This document shows, piece by piece, positions 6,277 through 13,793 of a DNA stretch of 15,007 nucleotides. The translations under genes were made by a program, and so were the position numbers. The stretch's first letter is position 1; the number at the start of each line of letters is the position of its first letter. Where the stretch lies: the NCBI GenBank assembly GCA_050732575.1, contig JBOHRF010000105.1, positions 1 through 15,007 on the forward strand, read 5' to 3'. Origin of the DNA: JBBDWZ01 sp050732575 (GTDB taxonomy: Bacteria > Gemmatimonadota > Gemmatimonadetes > Longimicrobiales > RSA9). The notes below the pieces were generated by a model, which saw nothing but the letters and a program-made list of their open reading frames with translations, was not told the origin of the DNA and did not search any database.

Positions 6277-6354
6277 CGGTGCCCTCCGCAGCAGAAGTTT
6301 CGCCGTGACCCAGCCGCGCTGCCCAGCGCGGCCTGGCGCAGCGCCCGTACCCGC

Positions 6355-6384
6355 TTGCAAACTAAACCATCATGCAGTTATAGT
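6355..6384 (+). promoter_or_regulatory. Candidate promoter of the TetR gene
   Basis: TTGCAA (6355-6360), an 18-bp spacer and TATAGT (6379-6384) face the TetR gene. The predicted start of transcription near 6391 falls inside the palindrome at 6386-6403, which would give autorepression. This AT-rich patch stands out from the GC-rich surroundings. Confidence 0.5.
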
Positions 6385-6412
6385 ATCTAAATCATCATTT
6401 AGAAACTGTCAA
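6384..6412 (-). promoter_or_regulatory. Candidate promoter of the SDR gene
   Basis: On the minus strand a perfect TTGACA (6412-6407) is followed after 17 bp by TAGATA (6389-6384), a 3/6 match to the -10 consensus. The operator palindrome 6386-6403 covers the spacer and most of the -10, an arrangement in which a bound repressor would block RNA polymerase. The leader to the SDR start would be about 100 nt. Confidence 0.5.
6386..6403. promoter_or_regulatory. Palindromic operator, probable TetR site
   Basis: TCTAAATCATCATTTAGA is a perfect inverted repeat with 7-bp arms and a 4-bp centre, of the size used by TetR-family dimers. It lies in the divergent region, overlapping both candidate promoters. 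A degenerate half-like copy, CTAAACCATCATG, sits at about 6362-6374. Confidence 0.6.
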
Positions 6413-6415
6413 GAG

Positions 6416-7054
6416 ATGAGTCCAAGACCGAAAAAGGCGAGCGACCAGGTTGTGTTTGCGGCCGTGCAGCGGGTGATGCAACAGGTGGGTCCGGGCGACC
6501 TGACGTTGGCGCGGATAGCCAAAGAGGCCGGGGTGACGGCGGGCGCGCTGGTGCAGCGTTTTGGATCGAAGCGGGATTTGCTGCTGAAGTTGATGGAAGC
6601 GTGGTCAGGCAGCGGCGCGGAAATGTTTGCGCAGTTGCAGGCGCATTACCACTCGCCGCTGGCCACGTTGTACGGTTATGCGGACTGCATGGCGCAGATG
6701 GGCGGGACGCCGGCCGAGTTTGCGCATCATCTTTCGTATCTGCAGATGGACCTCACGGATCCTGTATTTCATCGGCATGTGAAGAAGCAAGCAGTAGCCA
6801 CGCGCACGTCTCTGCGTCAGTTGTTGGATGATGCCGTGCGGGAAGGCGAGCTGGTGAGTGGACTGGACACCAGGGCGCTGGCGCGTCAGGTGGAGGTCAC
6901 GATCACCGGCTCTCTGTGGAACTGGGCGTTCTACCAGGAGGGTCGGGCGGCCGACTGGATGCGCGAGGACCTGGAGGCCTTGCTGGGGCCGTTGCGCCGG
7001 GTGAGTAGACGCGCTTCCAGGCGGAAGGTTGCAGCGCGGAAGAAACGGACGTAA
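6416..7054 (+). CDS. TetR/AcrR family transcriptional regulator
   Basis: 212 aa from ATG 6416. The N-terminal DNA-binding domain is clear: a first helix (QVVFAAVQRVMQQVG), then the helix-turn-helix LTLARIAKEAGVTAGALVQRFGSK (residues about 29-52, with the family's L-x-x-I-A-x-x-A-G-V pattern and the RF-x-S-K-x-x-L-L ending). The remaining helical C-terminal domain, which in this family binds a ligand and dimerises, is not assignable to a ligand class. The tail is strongly basic (RRVSRRASRRKVAARKKR), which is uncommon and could add non-specific DNA contacts. The start has only a weak AAGAG just upstream, so translation may be poor. It is divergent from the SDR gene with an operator between them, the usual local-repressor layout. 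It ends 5 bp before the convergent histidine kinase gene. Confidence 0.88.
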   Translation: MSPRPKKASDQVVFAAVQRVMQQVGPGDLTLARIAKEAGVTAGALVQRFGSKRDLLLKLMEAWSGSGAEMFAQLQAHYHSPLATLYGYADCMAQMGGTPAEFAHHLSYLQMDLTDPVFHRHVKKQAVATRTSLRQLLDDAVREGELVSGLDTRALARQVEVTITGSLWNWAFYQEGRAADWMREDLEALLGPLRRVSRRASRRKVAARKKRT

Positions 7055-7059
7055 TGGGT

Positions 7060-8529
7060 TCATCCGTTCACCGGCAGTTCGACCGTAAACACACTTCCTT
7101 CTCCGACTCGACTTTGTACGGTGATATCACCGCGCAGCAGGCGGGCCAGGTTGCGGCTGATGGGCAAACCGAGTCCAATGCCGCCACTGATGCGGGTGCT
7201 GGCAGTGTTGGTTTGACCGAAGGGCTCGAAGATGTTTGAAGTTTGTGCGGGATCGATTCCGGTGCCCGTGTCGCGCACATGGAGCAGAACGCGCCGTGCA
7301 TCGGAACGGACCTGGAGCGTGATGCTGCCCTGGGTGGTGAACTTGATGGCGTTAGAGAGCAGGTTGAACAGGATTTGGCGAAGCTTGTCGGGATCAGTTC
7401 TGATGGTCAGGGGTGCAGGAGGCTCAAGGAATTCGAGGCTGATCTGCTTGCGAGCGGCCACGGTGTTCATCAGGGCCAGGCTTTCTTTAGCCAGTGCCCC
7501 GACATCCACGGATTCACACTGGATCTCTTCCAGACCTGCTTCAATGCGTGACAGGCTGAGCACCTGATCGACCAGTCCGCGCAACTGAAAGGCGCCCGCT
7601 TTGATGCGGCTGAGGTATGCGCGCTGGCGAGCGTTGACGGGTCCGGCGATTTCCTGATCGAGCAGATCCTGATAACCAATGATGCCATTGAGCGGCGTGC
7701 GCAGCTCATGGCTCATGATGGTGAGGAACTCGGACTTGGCGGCTCCGGCGCGTTCGGCCTCGGCACGCGCCAGCTGAAGCGCCTGCTCGGCATCCTGATG
7801 GGCTGCTGCCGTTTGCAGCAACGTCTGCTCGGTGCGTCGGCGGTGCCCGACCTCGGAGTTCACTACGCGCGCGCGTTGCTGCAGATAGCAGAGTTCACGA
7901 GCCCGCGCATCAGCGGTTGTGCTGTGAAGCGGCGCGGGAATGACCTGACGATGTTGACGGCAGATCTCCAGGAAGGGCGCCGTATCGGCATCGTTCTGAA
8001 AGTTGTCGAACGCGTAGCCGCAGAGCAGCCGCATGGGATGTTGCAGCGCCAGCTCATTCCAGAGTTCTTCCAGGCGAAGTGCGGCTGCCGAGTTGCCCTC
8101 GTGGCACAAGACGTTAACCGCTTCACCAAAGACGCGCATGTTGTTATGGCCCGCGTGTGGCGGATTCACCCACGTTGACACCGTGCGCTGGAAGCGCCCA
8201 CCATCGGGCCAACCATCGACCATGAACGTGGCCAGGGCATCGCGCACATTGAGCAGACGAATGTGGTCAGGAGGTGCGGCGTTCAAATCGATGCCAATGT
8301 CTGACAGGCGATGGCTGAGTGCGTCGATGTGTGCTTCGGTGGTTATGGCCAGGATGTGGTCACCGTCGCGTATGCCTTCTGCCAGGAAGTTCGCTGCCAC
8401 CTCAATCAGTTCGGCGTGCTGGTCGTAGAATTGAACGATGTGATCAGGTGCACAGCCGGTCGAGTGCGGCTCCAGCAGTGGCGCGGCAGCGCGCGCGGGG
8501 AAGGGCGTATCCGGGTAGCTCATGGGCAC
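7060..8529 (-). CDS. Soluble MEDS-domain hybrid sensor: MEDS + histidine kinase
   Basis: 489 aa. Residues about 28-195 match the MEDS (DcmR-like sensory) pattern: HIVQFYDQHAELIEVAANFL, EGIRDGDHILAITT, and MRVFGEAVNVLC. A coiled linker (about 205-265, RRRTEQTLLQ ... AERAGAAKSEF) leads to the HisKA phosphoacceptor SHELRTPLNGIIGY with H274. It is followed by a complete HATPase: N-box ending LLSNAIKF (N393), G1 DTGTGID (420-426), F-box FEPFGQ, and G2 GGIGLGLPIS. There is no membrane segment and no receiver domain. No response regulator gene is adjacent, so it is an orphan kinase in this window. MEDS domains were named from a dichloromethane-responsive regulator and are also found in light and redox sensing contexts; the ligand here is unknown. 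The start is GTG 8529 or ATG 8523; neither has a convincing ribosome binding site. Confidence 0.88.
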   Translation of the reverse strand: MPMSYPDTPFPARAAAPLLEPHSTGCAPDHIVQFYDQHAELIEVAANFLAEGIRDGDHILAITTEAHIDALSHRLSDIGIDLNAAPPDHIRLLNVRDALATFMVDGWPDGGRFQRTVSTWVNPPHAGHNNMRVFGEAVNVLCHEGNSAAALRLEELWNELALQHPMRLLCGYAFDNFQNDADTAPFLEICRQHRQVIPAPLHSTTADARARELCYLQQRARVVNSEVGHRRRTEQTLLQTAAAHQDAEQALQLARAEAERAGAAKSEFLTIMSHELRTPLNGIIGYQDLLDQEIAGPVNARQRAYLSRIKAGAFQLRGLVDQVLSLSRIEAGLEEIQCESVDVGALAKESLALMNTVAARKQISLEFLEPPAPLTIRTDPDKLRQILFNLLSNAIKFTTQGSITLQVRSDARRVLLHVRDTGTGIDPAQTSNIFEPFGQTNTASTRISGGIGLGLPISRNLARLLRGDITVQSRVGEGSVFTVELPVNG

Positions 8530-8690
8530 GGATTGTTACATCGGTAAGCCGAAACGAAACCGCCCAATCTGGCGGCGCTTGGTGCGGCTGGCAAACGCGA
8601 CAGCGGGTCAGGAAGCGGACCGCGTACCGTTCTGGTTATTGGGTGGTGGTGGCTCTGCAGCCCTGATGTTGCTGCCCAGCACGAGGTTGT

Positions 8691-9899
8691 TCAGCGCGTG
8701 AGCAAGAGCCAGAGGGCGGCGGAAATAGCAACGCTCAGCACGAGCCCGATCCAGGGGAGCAGCCGGTGCCGATACGTGCCGTGTTTGCCCGTACGCGTGC
8801 GCAGCAGCCGGCCCTGCCGAATATCGTAAATCCAGCTGACCACGAGTGCCACGGGAAAGCCGGCAACGGATACGGCGACCAGCGTGTTGAAGACGAAAGC
8901 CAGTTGAGGGTACGCGTCCTGGAGCATATTCACAGCTTGCAGAATCACGAGCGCGGCTGCGACGTATGTGACGATGGCCTGATAGACGCGCCGGCGCTTG
9001 AGCTCGCGCAGGAATCCACCAACATCGGCGACACCAATGCCGTCCGCGGTGCCGGATGGTCTGAGCAATCCACCGATGTCGGTAGCGCGCGGGCGCAAGT
9101 TGGGTTCTTTGGCCAGGCAGCTTTGTACGACACGCGCCAGATCACGATCGGTTTCGGGCCGCAGTGTGGTCACGTCGGGTGCGGGCCGCTGCAAGTGAGC
9201 GGAGACCAGCTCGACCACGGTTGCCGGGTCGAACGGCCCGCGTCCCGCAACCAGCTCGAACGCGACCAGACCTAGCGCATACACGTCGCTCTGCTCGGTT
9301 ACGGCCTCACCGCGCAGATTCTCCGGACTGCAGTAGCGTACATCGCCCAGCCACTGGCCTACACCGGTGAGCCGAGTGGACGTGTTGCTGGCCGAGTCGA
9401 GCAGACCGGCAATCCCGAAATCGGAGAGGACCACGCGTCCTGTGCGGTTTTCAATGAACACATTCCCAGGGCTCACATCGCGATGCACGATCCCCTTGGC
9501 ATGGGCGGCGGCCAGCGCGGAGGCGAGGGCCGTGACTATGGTGCGTACTTCATCCAGCGGCAGCGGTCCACGGGCGGCCAGCATGTCCGATAGGGAGCGG
9601 CCATCGATGTACTCCATCACGATGTATGGACGCCCATCCTGCAGCCGGCCCACGCGATGGATGGTGGTTACGTTGGCATGGGAAATCGATGCGGCGGCCT
9701 GCGCCTCGCGCTCGAAGCGGCGCAGCGCTGTGCGGTCCCCGAGGAATTGCGGGTGCAGGACCTTCACAGCCACTGCGCGTTTCAGTGCGGACTCGCGGGC
9801 AAGAAAGACCGAAGCAGTAGACCCTTGCCCCAGTCGTCGAATGACTTCCAGGTCGGGTGCCAGCTCCGCCAGCGTTTGGTCGTCCACTTTGATTTCCAC
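8691..9899 (-). CDS. Membrane-tailed Ser/Thr protein kinase (Hanks type)
   Basis: 402 aa from a GTG start. The kinase domain (residues about 18-278) is complete: G-loop LGQGSTASV (23-31), VAVK with K46, helix-C E65, catalytic HRDVSPGN (139-146, D141 and N146), DFG (160-162) and SPE (191-193) in place of APE. The HRDVSPGN variant has Ser where Lys is usual, as seen in some bacterial kinases. The C-terminus carries FLRELKRRRVYQ (297-307) and three membrane segments (about 309-326, 334-357, 381-400). This tail is a module known from Gemmatimonadota and related bacteria on kinases and TPR proteins. The kinase domain is therefore cytoplasmic and tethered. There is no PASTA or other sensor domain. 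It precedes the MEDS-kinase gene by 161 bp on the same strand; whether they form an operon is uncertain. Confidence 0.9.
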   Translation of the reverse strand: MEIKVDDQTLAELAPDLEVIRRLGQGSTASVFLARESALKRAVAVKVLHPQFLGDRTALRRFEREAQAAASISHANVTTIHRVGRLQDGRPYIVMEYIDGRSLSDMLAARGPLPLDEVRTIVTALASALAAAHAKGIVHRDVSPGNVFIENRTGRVVLSDFGIAGLLDSASNTSTRLTGVGQWLGDVRYCSPENLRGEAVTEQSDVYALGLVAFELVAGRGPFDPATVVELVSAHLQRPAPDVTTLRPETDRDLARVVQSCLAKEPNLRPRATDIGGLLRPSGTADGIGVADVGGFLRELKRRRVYQAIVTYVAAALVILQAVNMLQDAYPQLAFVFNTLVAVSVAGFPVALVVSWIYDIRQGRLLRTRTGKHGTYRHRLLPWIGLVLSVAISAALWLLLTR

Positions 9900-10154
9900 G
9901 ATCCAACCCGAAGAGGTCCAGATTTCGACTCCAACAACATGGTCCTACAGGAGACATTGCGCGAGAGTGGGGCCGGGCGGTCAGGTTCAACCGCTGTTTA
10001 CCCGGAGGCGTTTCCGCCTTACTCTCCTGTTTTCAGCCGGGTTCTCGACCAACCGGCACAGGACAGAACGAATCGTGCTCGTTTTTCCAGCCTCTAATGG
10101 TTTGATCGTCGCCCGCGGCCGGAGTGCCGGTCCAGGCCAGCCTGCGCTCCGACC

Positions 10155-11348
10155 ATGAGCACCATGGCCGTCGCCGAACGTGCTCAGGCCGGCAGCGCGC
10201 GTACGGCCGCCGATCCCGAGCGCTGGATTCTGCCCACCGTTTTGCTGGCTACCACATCGATCGTGATTGGTGCGATCTGGGACATTTCGTGGCACATGAG
10301 CATCGGTCGCGATTCACTCTGGTCGCCGCCACACCTGCTCGAGCAGTTTGGCGCCGGATTGGCCGGACTCACCTGCGGTGCCTACGTACTCTGGCTGACG
10401 TTTCGCGCACCCTCTGCAGCGCGCGCCCGCACGGTCCATTTTTGGGGCTTTCGCGGGCCGCTGGGCGCCTGGCTCTGCATCTGGGGTGCGCTGGCCATGA
10501 TCGCGTCCGTGCCGTTCGATGATTGGTGGCACAACGCATACGGTCTCGATGTTGAAATCCTGAGCCCGCCGCACGCGTTGCTCATGCTGGGTGTAATCGG
10601 CATCCAGTTCGGTACCATGCTGTTTGCACTGGCCGCACAAAATCGCGCCGATCAATCCACCGGCCGCGCCTTCAGCTGGGCCTTCACGTATGCCACCGGC
10701 ATTCTGCTGCTCATGAGTACGCTGGCCGGCTACGAGTACATCGGTTACGCCAATGAGTGGCACCGGGCGGGATTCTATAAGATCACGGCCATCGTTTTTC
10801 CCTTCATCCTGGTCAGTGTTTCGCGCACGGCGCGCGTGAGTTGGGCGGCCGCGGCGGCCGCGGCCATCTATATGGCCATCATGCTGACCACCATGTGGGT
10901 GTTGCAGCTGGTGCCCGCCGAGCCCAAGCTGGCGCCTATCTACAATCGGGTTGCGCGCATGGTGCCGCTCGCGTTTCCACTGGTTCTGGTGGCGCCCGCC
11001 ATCACGATCGACCTGCTGGGCCGCTGGCTGCGCCAGCGAAGCGTCTGGCTGTTGGCCGCGTGTGTAGGCGCCAGCTTCGTGGCCGTCATGCTGGCCGTAC
11101 ACTGGCCGTTCGGTGCGTTCATGCTCTCACCATCAGCGCGCAATCATTTCTTTGGCGCTGACCTGTGGCCGTACATGTACCGCGCCGATGAATGGCGCCA
11201 TGCGTTCTGGCGCATGGACTTGAATGCGGACGGCACCTGGAGCGCAGTGAAGTTTCTGACCGGCATCGGCCTGGCCATGGTGTTTGCGTGCGTCTCGGCA
11301 CGGCTTGGGCTTTGGTGGGGGGCGTGGACGCGGCGGGTGGTTAGGTGA
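10155..11348 (+). CDS. Polytopic membrane protein with duplicated WH/SPPH motif
   Basis: 397 aa with about ten hydrophobic segments. I do not recognise a named family, though motifs of this kind are known in uncharacterised membrane proteins. Two copies of one motif can be aligned about 79 residues apart. The first runs D43-I-S-W46-H47 ... G51-R-D53 ... S57-P-P-H60. The second runs D122-D-W-W125-H126 ... G130-L-D132 ... S137-P-P-H140. Each lies at the end of one membrane segment and the beginning of the next, so the four histidines and aspartates could form one site at the membrane face. Other membrane-edge histidines are H203 and H316. The start has no clear ribosome binding site. The gene ends at 11348 and is followed directly by an inverted repeat and the 508-aa protein gene, its likely partner. 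A metal-binding role is inference. Confidence 0.7.
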   Translation: MSTMAVAERAQAGSARTAADPERWILPTVLLATTSIVIGAIWDISWHMSIGRDSLWSPPHLLEQFGAGLAGLTCGAYVLWLTFRAPSAARARTVHFWGFRGPLGAWLCIWGALAMIASVPFDDWWHNAYGLDVEILSPPHALLMLGVIGIQFGTMLFALAAQNRADQSTGRAFSWAFTYATGILLLMSTLAGYEYIGYANEWHRAGFYKITAIVFPFILVSVSRTARVSWAAAAAAAIYMAIMLTTMWVLQLVPAEPKLAPIYNRVARMVPLAFPLVLVAPAITIDLLGRWLRQRSVWLLAACVGASFVAVMLAVHWPFGAFMLSPSARNHFFGADLWPYMYRADEWRHAFWRMDLNADGTWSAVKFLTGIGLAMVFACVSARLGLWWGAWTRRVVR

Positions 11349-11506
11349 CGCGGACCGCCTTTCACTTCCGAGGTTGGCCGCTTTCTCCAGTCACAATCGG
11401 TCGTTTTTGGCCCATGATGGCAGGGCTATGAGGCGGCTTGTGAGTCTCTTTGGGACATGGGCATGTCGTAACGGGCCGCAACCTCGGAAGCGAAAGGCGG
11501 TCCGCG
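11349..11506. repeat. 28-bp inverted repeat framing a gene start
   Basis: Bases 11349-11376 and 11479-11506 are inverted copies of one another with a single mismatch, separated by 102 bp. The left arm begins at the base after the stop codon of the 397-aa membrane protein gene. The right arm lies inside the 5' coding part of the next gene, whose ATG (11428) and ribosome binding site are in the intervening loop. An inner 7-bp pair (GCCCATG/CATGGGC) adds to the symmetry. It could be a MITE-like element or a long RNA stem controlling translation of the downstream gene. Confidence 0.65.
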
Positions 11507-12954
11507 CGCTGCTTCCCCTCCTCATCTGCTCTGCCCACGTGGGCAGTCCCGATGTCTGGTACGATGGCCCGGCCGGCCCCTATTCCATTCGCGTGTTGGT
11601 TCGACCGCCGCGCGTGGTGCCCGGACTGGCCGACATCGTGGTGCGCGTACGCGGTGGCGCCGAGCAGGTGCTGGTTGCACCCGCACGTTGGGATACTGGT
11701 GACCAGGGCACACCCGCGCCCGATGTGGCGAAGCGCGTGCGCGGTGACACCGAGCTGTTCAGCGCACAGCTCTGGCTGATGGCGCGCGGATCGTATCGCA
11801 TTGTAGTCAGCATTCAGGGCCAGGCCGGCCCCGGCTCCATCGTTGTGCCCGTGACGGCAACCGCAACGGAACGGCTTCGTATGCCGTGGTTGATGGGCGG
11901 AATCCTGCTGGGCGCGCTCGCGTTTCTGTGCGTCGGCTTGCTGACTGCAGTGGGTGCGGCCGTGCGCGAGAGTGTGTTGCCCCCAGGAGAAGCGCCGAGC
12001 GCGGAGCGAATTCGCCGCGCGCGCGCGGCCATGGCCGGCGCGGGTCTGATCATCACATTGCTGCTCGTGAGTGGCTGGCGCTGGTGGGGCGCCGTGGATG
12101 CGGAGCATCGGGCCCGCCTGGATCGCATGTGGAAAGCCGATGCGACCGTGCTGAACCTTGCGCGCGGCGAGCGCGCACTGCGCTTCACTATCACAGATTC
12201 GCTCTGGTTAATGGGCGGCAATCGCGCGGTCCGCTCACCCATCATTCCCGACCATGGCAAGTTGATGCACATGTTCCTGGTGCGCGAAGACCAGGCCGGT
12301 TTTGCGCACGTGCATCCAATTACGCTCGATTCCATCAACTTCATTGTCCGGCTGCCCGCACTGCCGGCTGGGCGCTATACCGTTTATGCCGACCTGGTGC
12401 ATGAGAGCGGCGGCACGCACACACTTATCGCGCGCACCGAGTTGAACGATGGGCCCGCCACACCCGCCGCGCCGGTCGTTCCCGATCTGGATCCCGATGA
12501 TGCGTCCTGGAGCGGCGCGCCCGGCCTGTCGCTGACCACGGCGACGTCCACACTCGTCGACGGATCCAGCATGCGCTGGACCGGTCCCATGCAGATCGTG
12601 GCGGGTGAAGAAATGGATCTGCGTATTGCGGTCACAGATGCGGCCGGCGCGCCAGCCGCACTCGAGCCGTATCTGGGCATGCCTGGACACATGGTCATAC
12701 AACGGCAGGATGCATCGGTGTTCGTGCATTTGCATCCGCTGGGCACAATTTCACCGGCAGCGCAACGGGCGCTGGCACTGGGCCCGGCCCAATTGCCGCC
12801 GCATGAGGGTGCGCACCTGGCCCTGCAGGGCGGCTCTATCGTGTTTCCCTACGCGTTTCCCAAACCGGGGCGTTACCGCGTGTGGGCGCAAGTGCGGCAC
12901 AAAGAGCAAGTATTGACCGGGGTGTTCGATCTGGAAGTTACGGCGAGCCATTGA
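11428..12954 (+). CDS. Anchored protein with twin HM...HxHP motifs
   Basis: 508 aa from ATG 11428 (AGGG just upstream). The frame is open further back to 11284, but that part overlaps the previous gene and the inverted repeat. The N-terminus has a basic PRKRKAVRALLPLLICSA signal-like segment (about residues 17-36), then GPAGPYSIRVLVRPPRVVPG, resembling the start of FixG/YtkA- or CopC-like beta domains. Two membrane segments follow (about 152-175 and 205-221). The C-terminal half repeats one motif: H281-M ... R-x-D-x3-F-x-H294-x-H296-P, and H421-M ... R-x-D-x3-F-x-H434-x-H436-P, about 140 residues apart, each in a beta-rich domain. His and Met pairs of this kind suit copper. The metal-binding role is inference; the paralogous domains are seen directly. 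Confidence 0.7.
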   Translation: MRRLVSLFGTWACRNGPQPRKRKAVRALLPLLICSAHVGSPDVWYDGPAGPYSIRVLVRPPRVVPGLADIVVRVRGGAEQVLVAPARWDTGDQGTPAPDVAKRVRGDTELFSAQLWLMARGSYRIVVSIQGQAGPGSIVVPVTATATERLRMPWLMGGILLGALAFLCVGLLTAVGAAVRESVLPPGEAPSAERIRRARAAMAGAGLIITLLLVSGWRWWGAVDAEHRARLDRMWKADATVLNLARGERALRFTITDSLWLMGGNRAVRSPIIPDHGKLMHMFLVREDQAGFAHVHPITLDSINFIVRLPALPAGRYTVYADLVHESGGTHTLIARTELNDGPATPAAPVVPDLDPDDASWSGAPGLSLTTATSTLVDGSSMRWTGPMQIVAGEEMDLRIAVTDAAGAPAALEPYLGMPGHMVIQRQDASVFVHLHPLGTISPAAQRALALGPAQLPPHEGAHLALQGGSIVFPYAFPKPGRYRVWAQVRHKEQVLTGVFDLEVTASH

Positions 12955-12967
12955 ACACTGTCAGTCA

Positions 12968-13010
12968 GGACGGGGCGTCCGGGATCGTCACCGTCACCCT
13001 CAACGTCACC
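12968..13010. repeat. Small hairpin and GTCACC hexamer repeats
   Basis: GGACG/CGTCC (12968-12972 with 12976-12980) forms a hairpin with a 3-nt loop just after the 508-aa gene. It is followed by GTCACC, GTCACC, CTCAAC, GTCACC (12987-13010), which lead almost directly into the DUF5995 start at 13021. No Shine-Dalgarno sequence is seen before that start. Confidence 0.45.
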
Positions 13011-13020
13011 TTTACGTTTA

Positions 13021-13776
13021 ATGCCAACTCTTGCTACGATCGATGACGTCATCCACGAATTGACGCGCATCGTGGAGCGAGCAAAGGCGGACCGAAGCCG
13101 GCTTGGCTATTTCGCGGCTCTTTATCGCAACGTCACCATCCGCGTACGCGATGGTGTGGCCGCGGGCCGATTCGAGGATGGCGCACGCATTCAACGCCTG
13201 GATGTATTGTTTGCCGCGCGCTACCTCGATGCGCTGCGCACCTATCGCGCGGGACACCAGCCCACGCGCAGCTGGGCTGTGGCCTTTCGCATGGCGCAAT
13301 CCTGGCCGTTGCTGATCATTCAGCATCTGTTGCTGGGCATCCACGCGCACATCAACCTGGACCTGGCCATTGCCGCGGTCGAAACCTCGCCCGGCGCGGA
13401 GCTGTCCGGTCTGAAGCGCGACTTCGACTCGATCAATGACGTGTTGGGTGAGATGCTGGATGACGTGCAGAACCGCATTGCCCGTGTGTCGCCCTGGGCT
13501 GGCGTTCTCGATCGCTTGGGCGCACGTACGGATGAGGAAATTTTTACGTTTGGACTGGGCAAGTCGCGGGCACTGTCATGGCAAGCCGCGCTCAGCCTGA
13601 ATCAGGTGCAGGGCCCACTGCGCATGGCGCAGGTCGATCTGCATGATCGCGCCGTGGCCACACTGGCCACGCCCATATACAACCCGGGCTTGTTTGTGAG
13701 AACGGCGTTGATGGGCGTGCGCGCTCGGGAAATCGGTGACATTGGTGCCATCATTGATGCATTGTCAGCCAAGTGA
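13021..13776 (+). CDS. DUF5995 family protein
   Basis: 251 aa. It matches DUF5995: an N-terminal helical segment with RFEDGARIQRLDVLFAARYLDAL (residues 50-72, shown in part: RLDVLFAARY) and the strongly conserved HLLLGIHAHINLDL (102-115). That block offers H102, H108, H110 and D114 as a possible metal-binding set (H-x5-H-x-H-x3-D). Further on are RVSPWAGVLDRLG and FGLGKSRALSWQAA. Proteins of this family are 230-270 aa, predicted cytoplasmic, alpha-helical, and of unknown function. No signal peptide or membrane segment is seen. It starts 66 bp after the 508-aa metal-motif protein gene, across hexamer repeats, and ends 17 bp before the next gene on the same strand. Confidence 0.8.
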   Translation: MPTLATIDDVIHELTRIVERAKADRSRLGYFAALYRNVTIRVRDGVAAGRFEDGARIQRLDVLFAARYLDALRTYRAGHQPTRSWAVAFRMAQSWPLLIIQHLLLGIHAHINLDLAIAAVETSPGAELSGLKRDFDSINDVLGEMLDDVQNRIARVSPWAGVLDRLGARTDEEIFTFGLGKSRALSWQAALSLNQVQGPLRMAQVDLHDRAVATLATPIYNPGLFVRTALMGVRAREIGDIGAIIDALSAK

Positions 13777-13793
13777 TCAGGAGGCTCTCGAAC

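Noticed and set aside
6277..6360. N-terminal extension of the SDR gene
   Set aside because: The Rossmann fold starts normally from ATG 6276 with a good ribosome binding site; the extension would remove it.
7055..7059. Terminator between the TetR and MEDS-kinase genes
   Set aside because: Only 5 bp separate the convergent stops and no hairpin with a T-run was seen; the transcripts probably overlap.
9900..10154. Regulatory element between the divergent Ser/Thr kinase and membrane protein genes
   Set aside because: Only a 5-bp hairpin with a TTTC loop (10006-10019) was seen; no convincing promoter or operator could be chosen.
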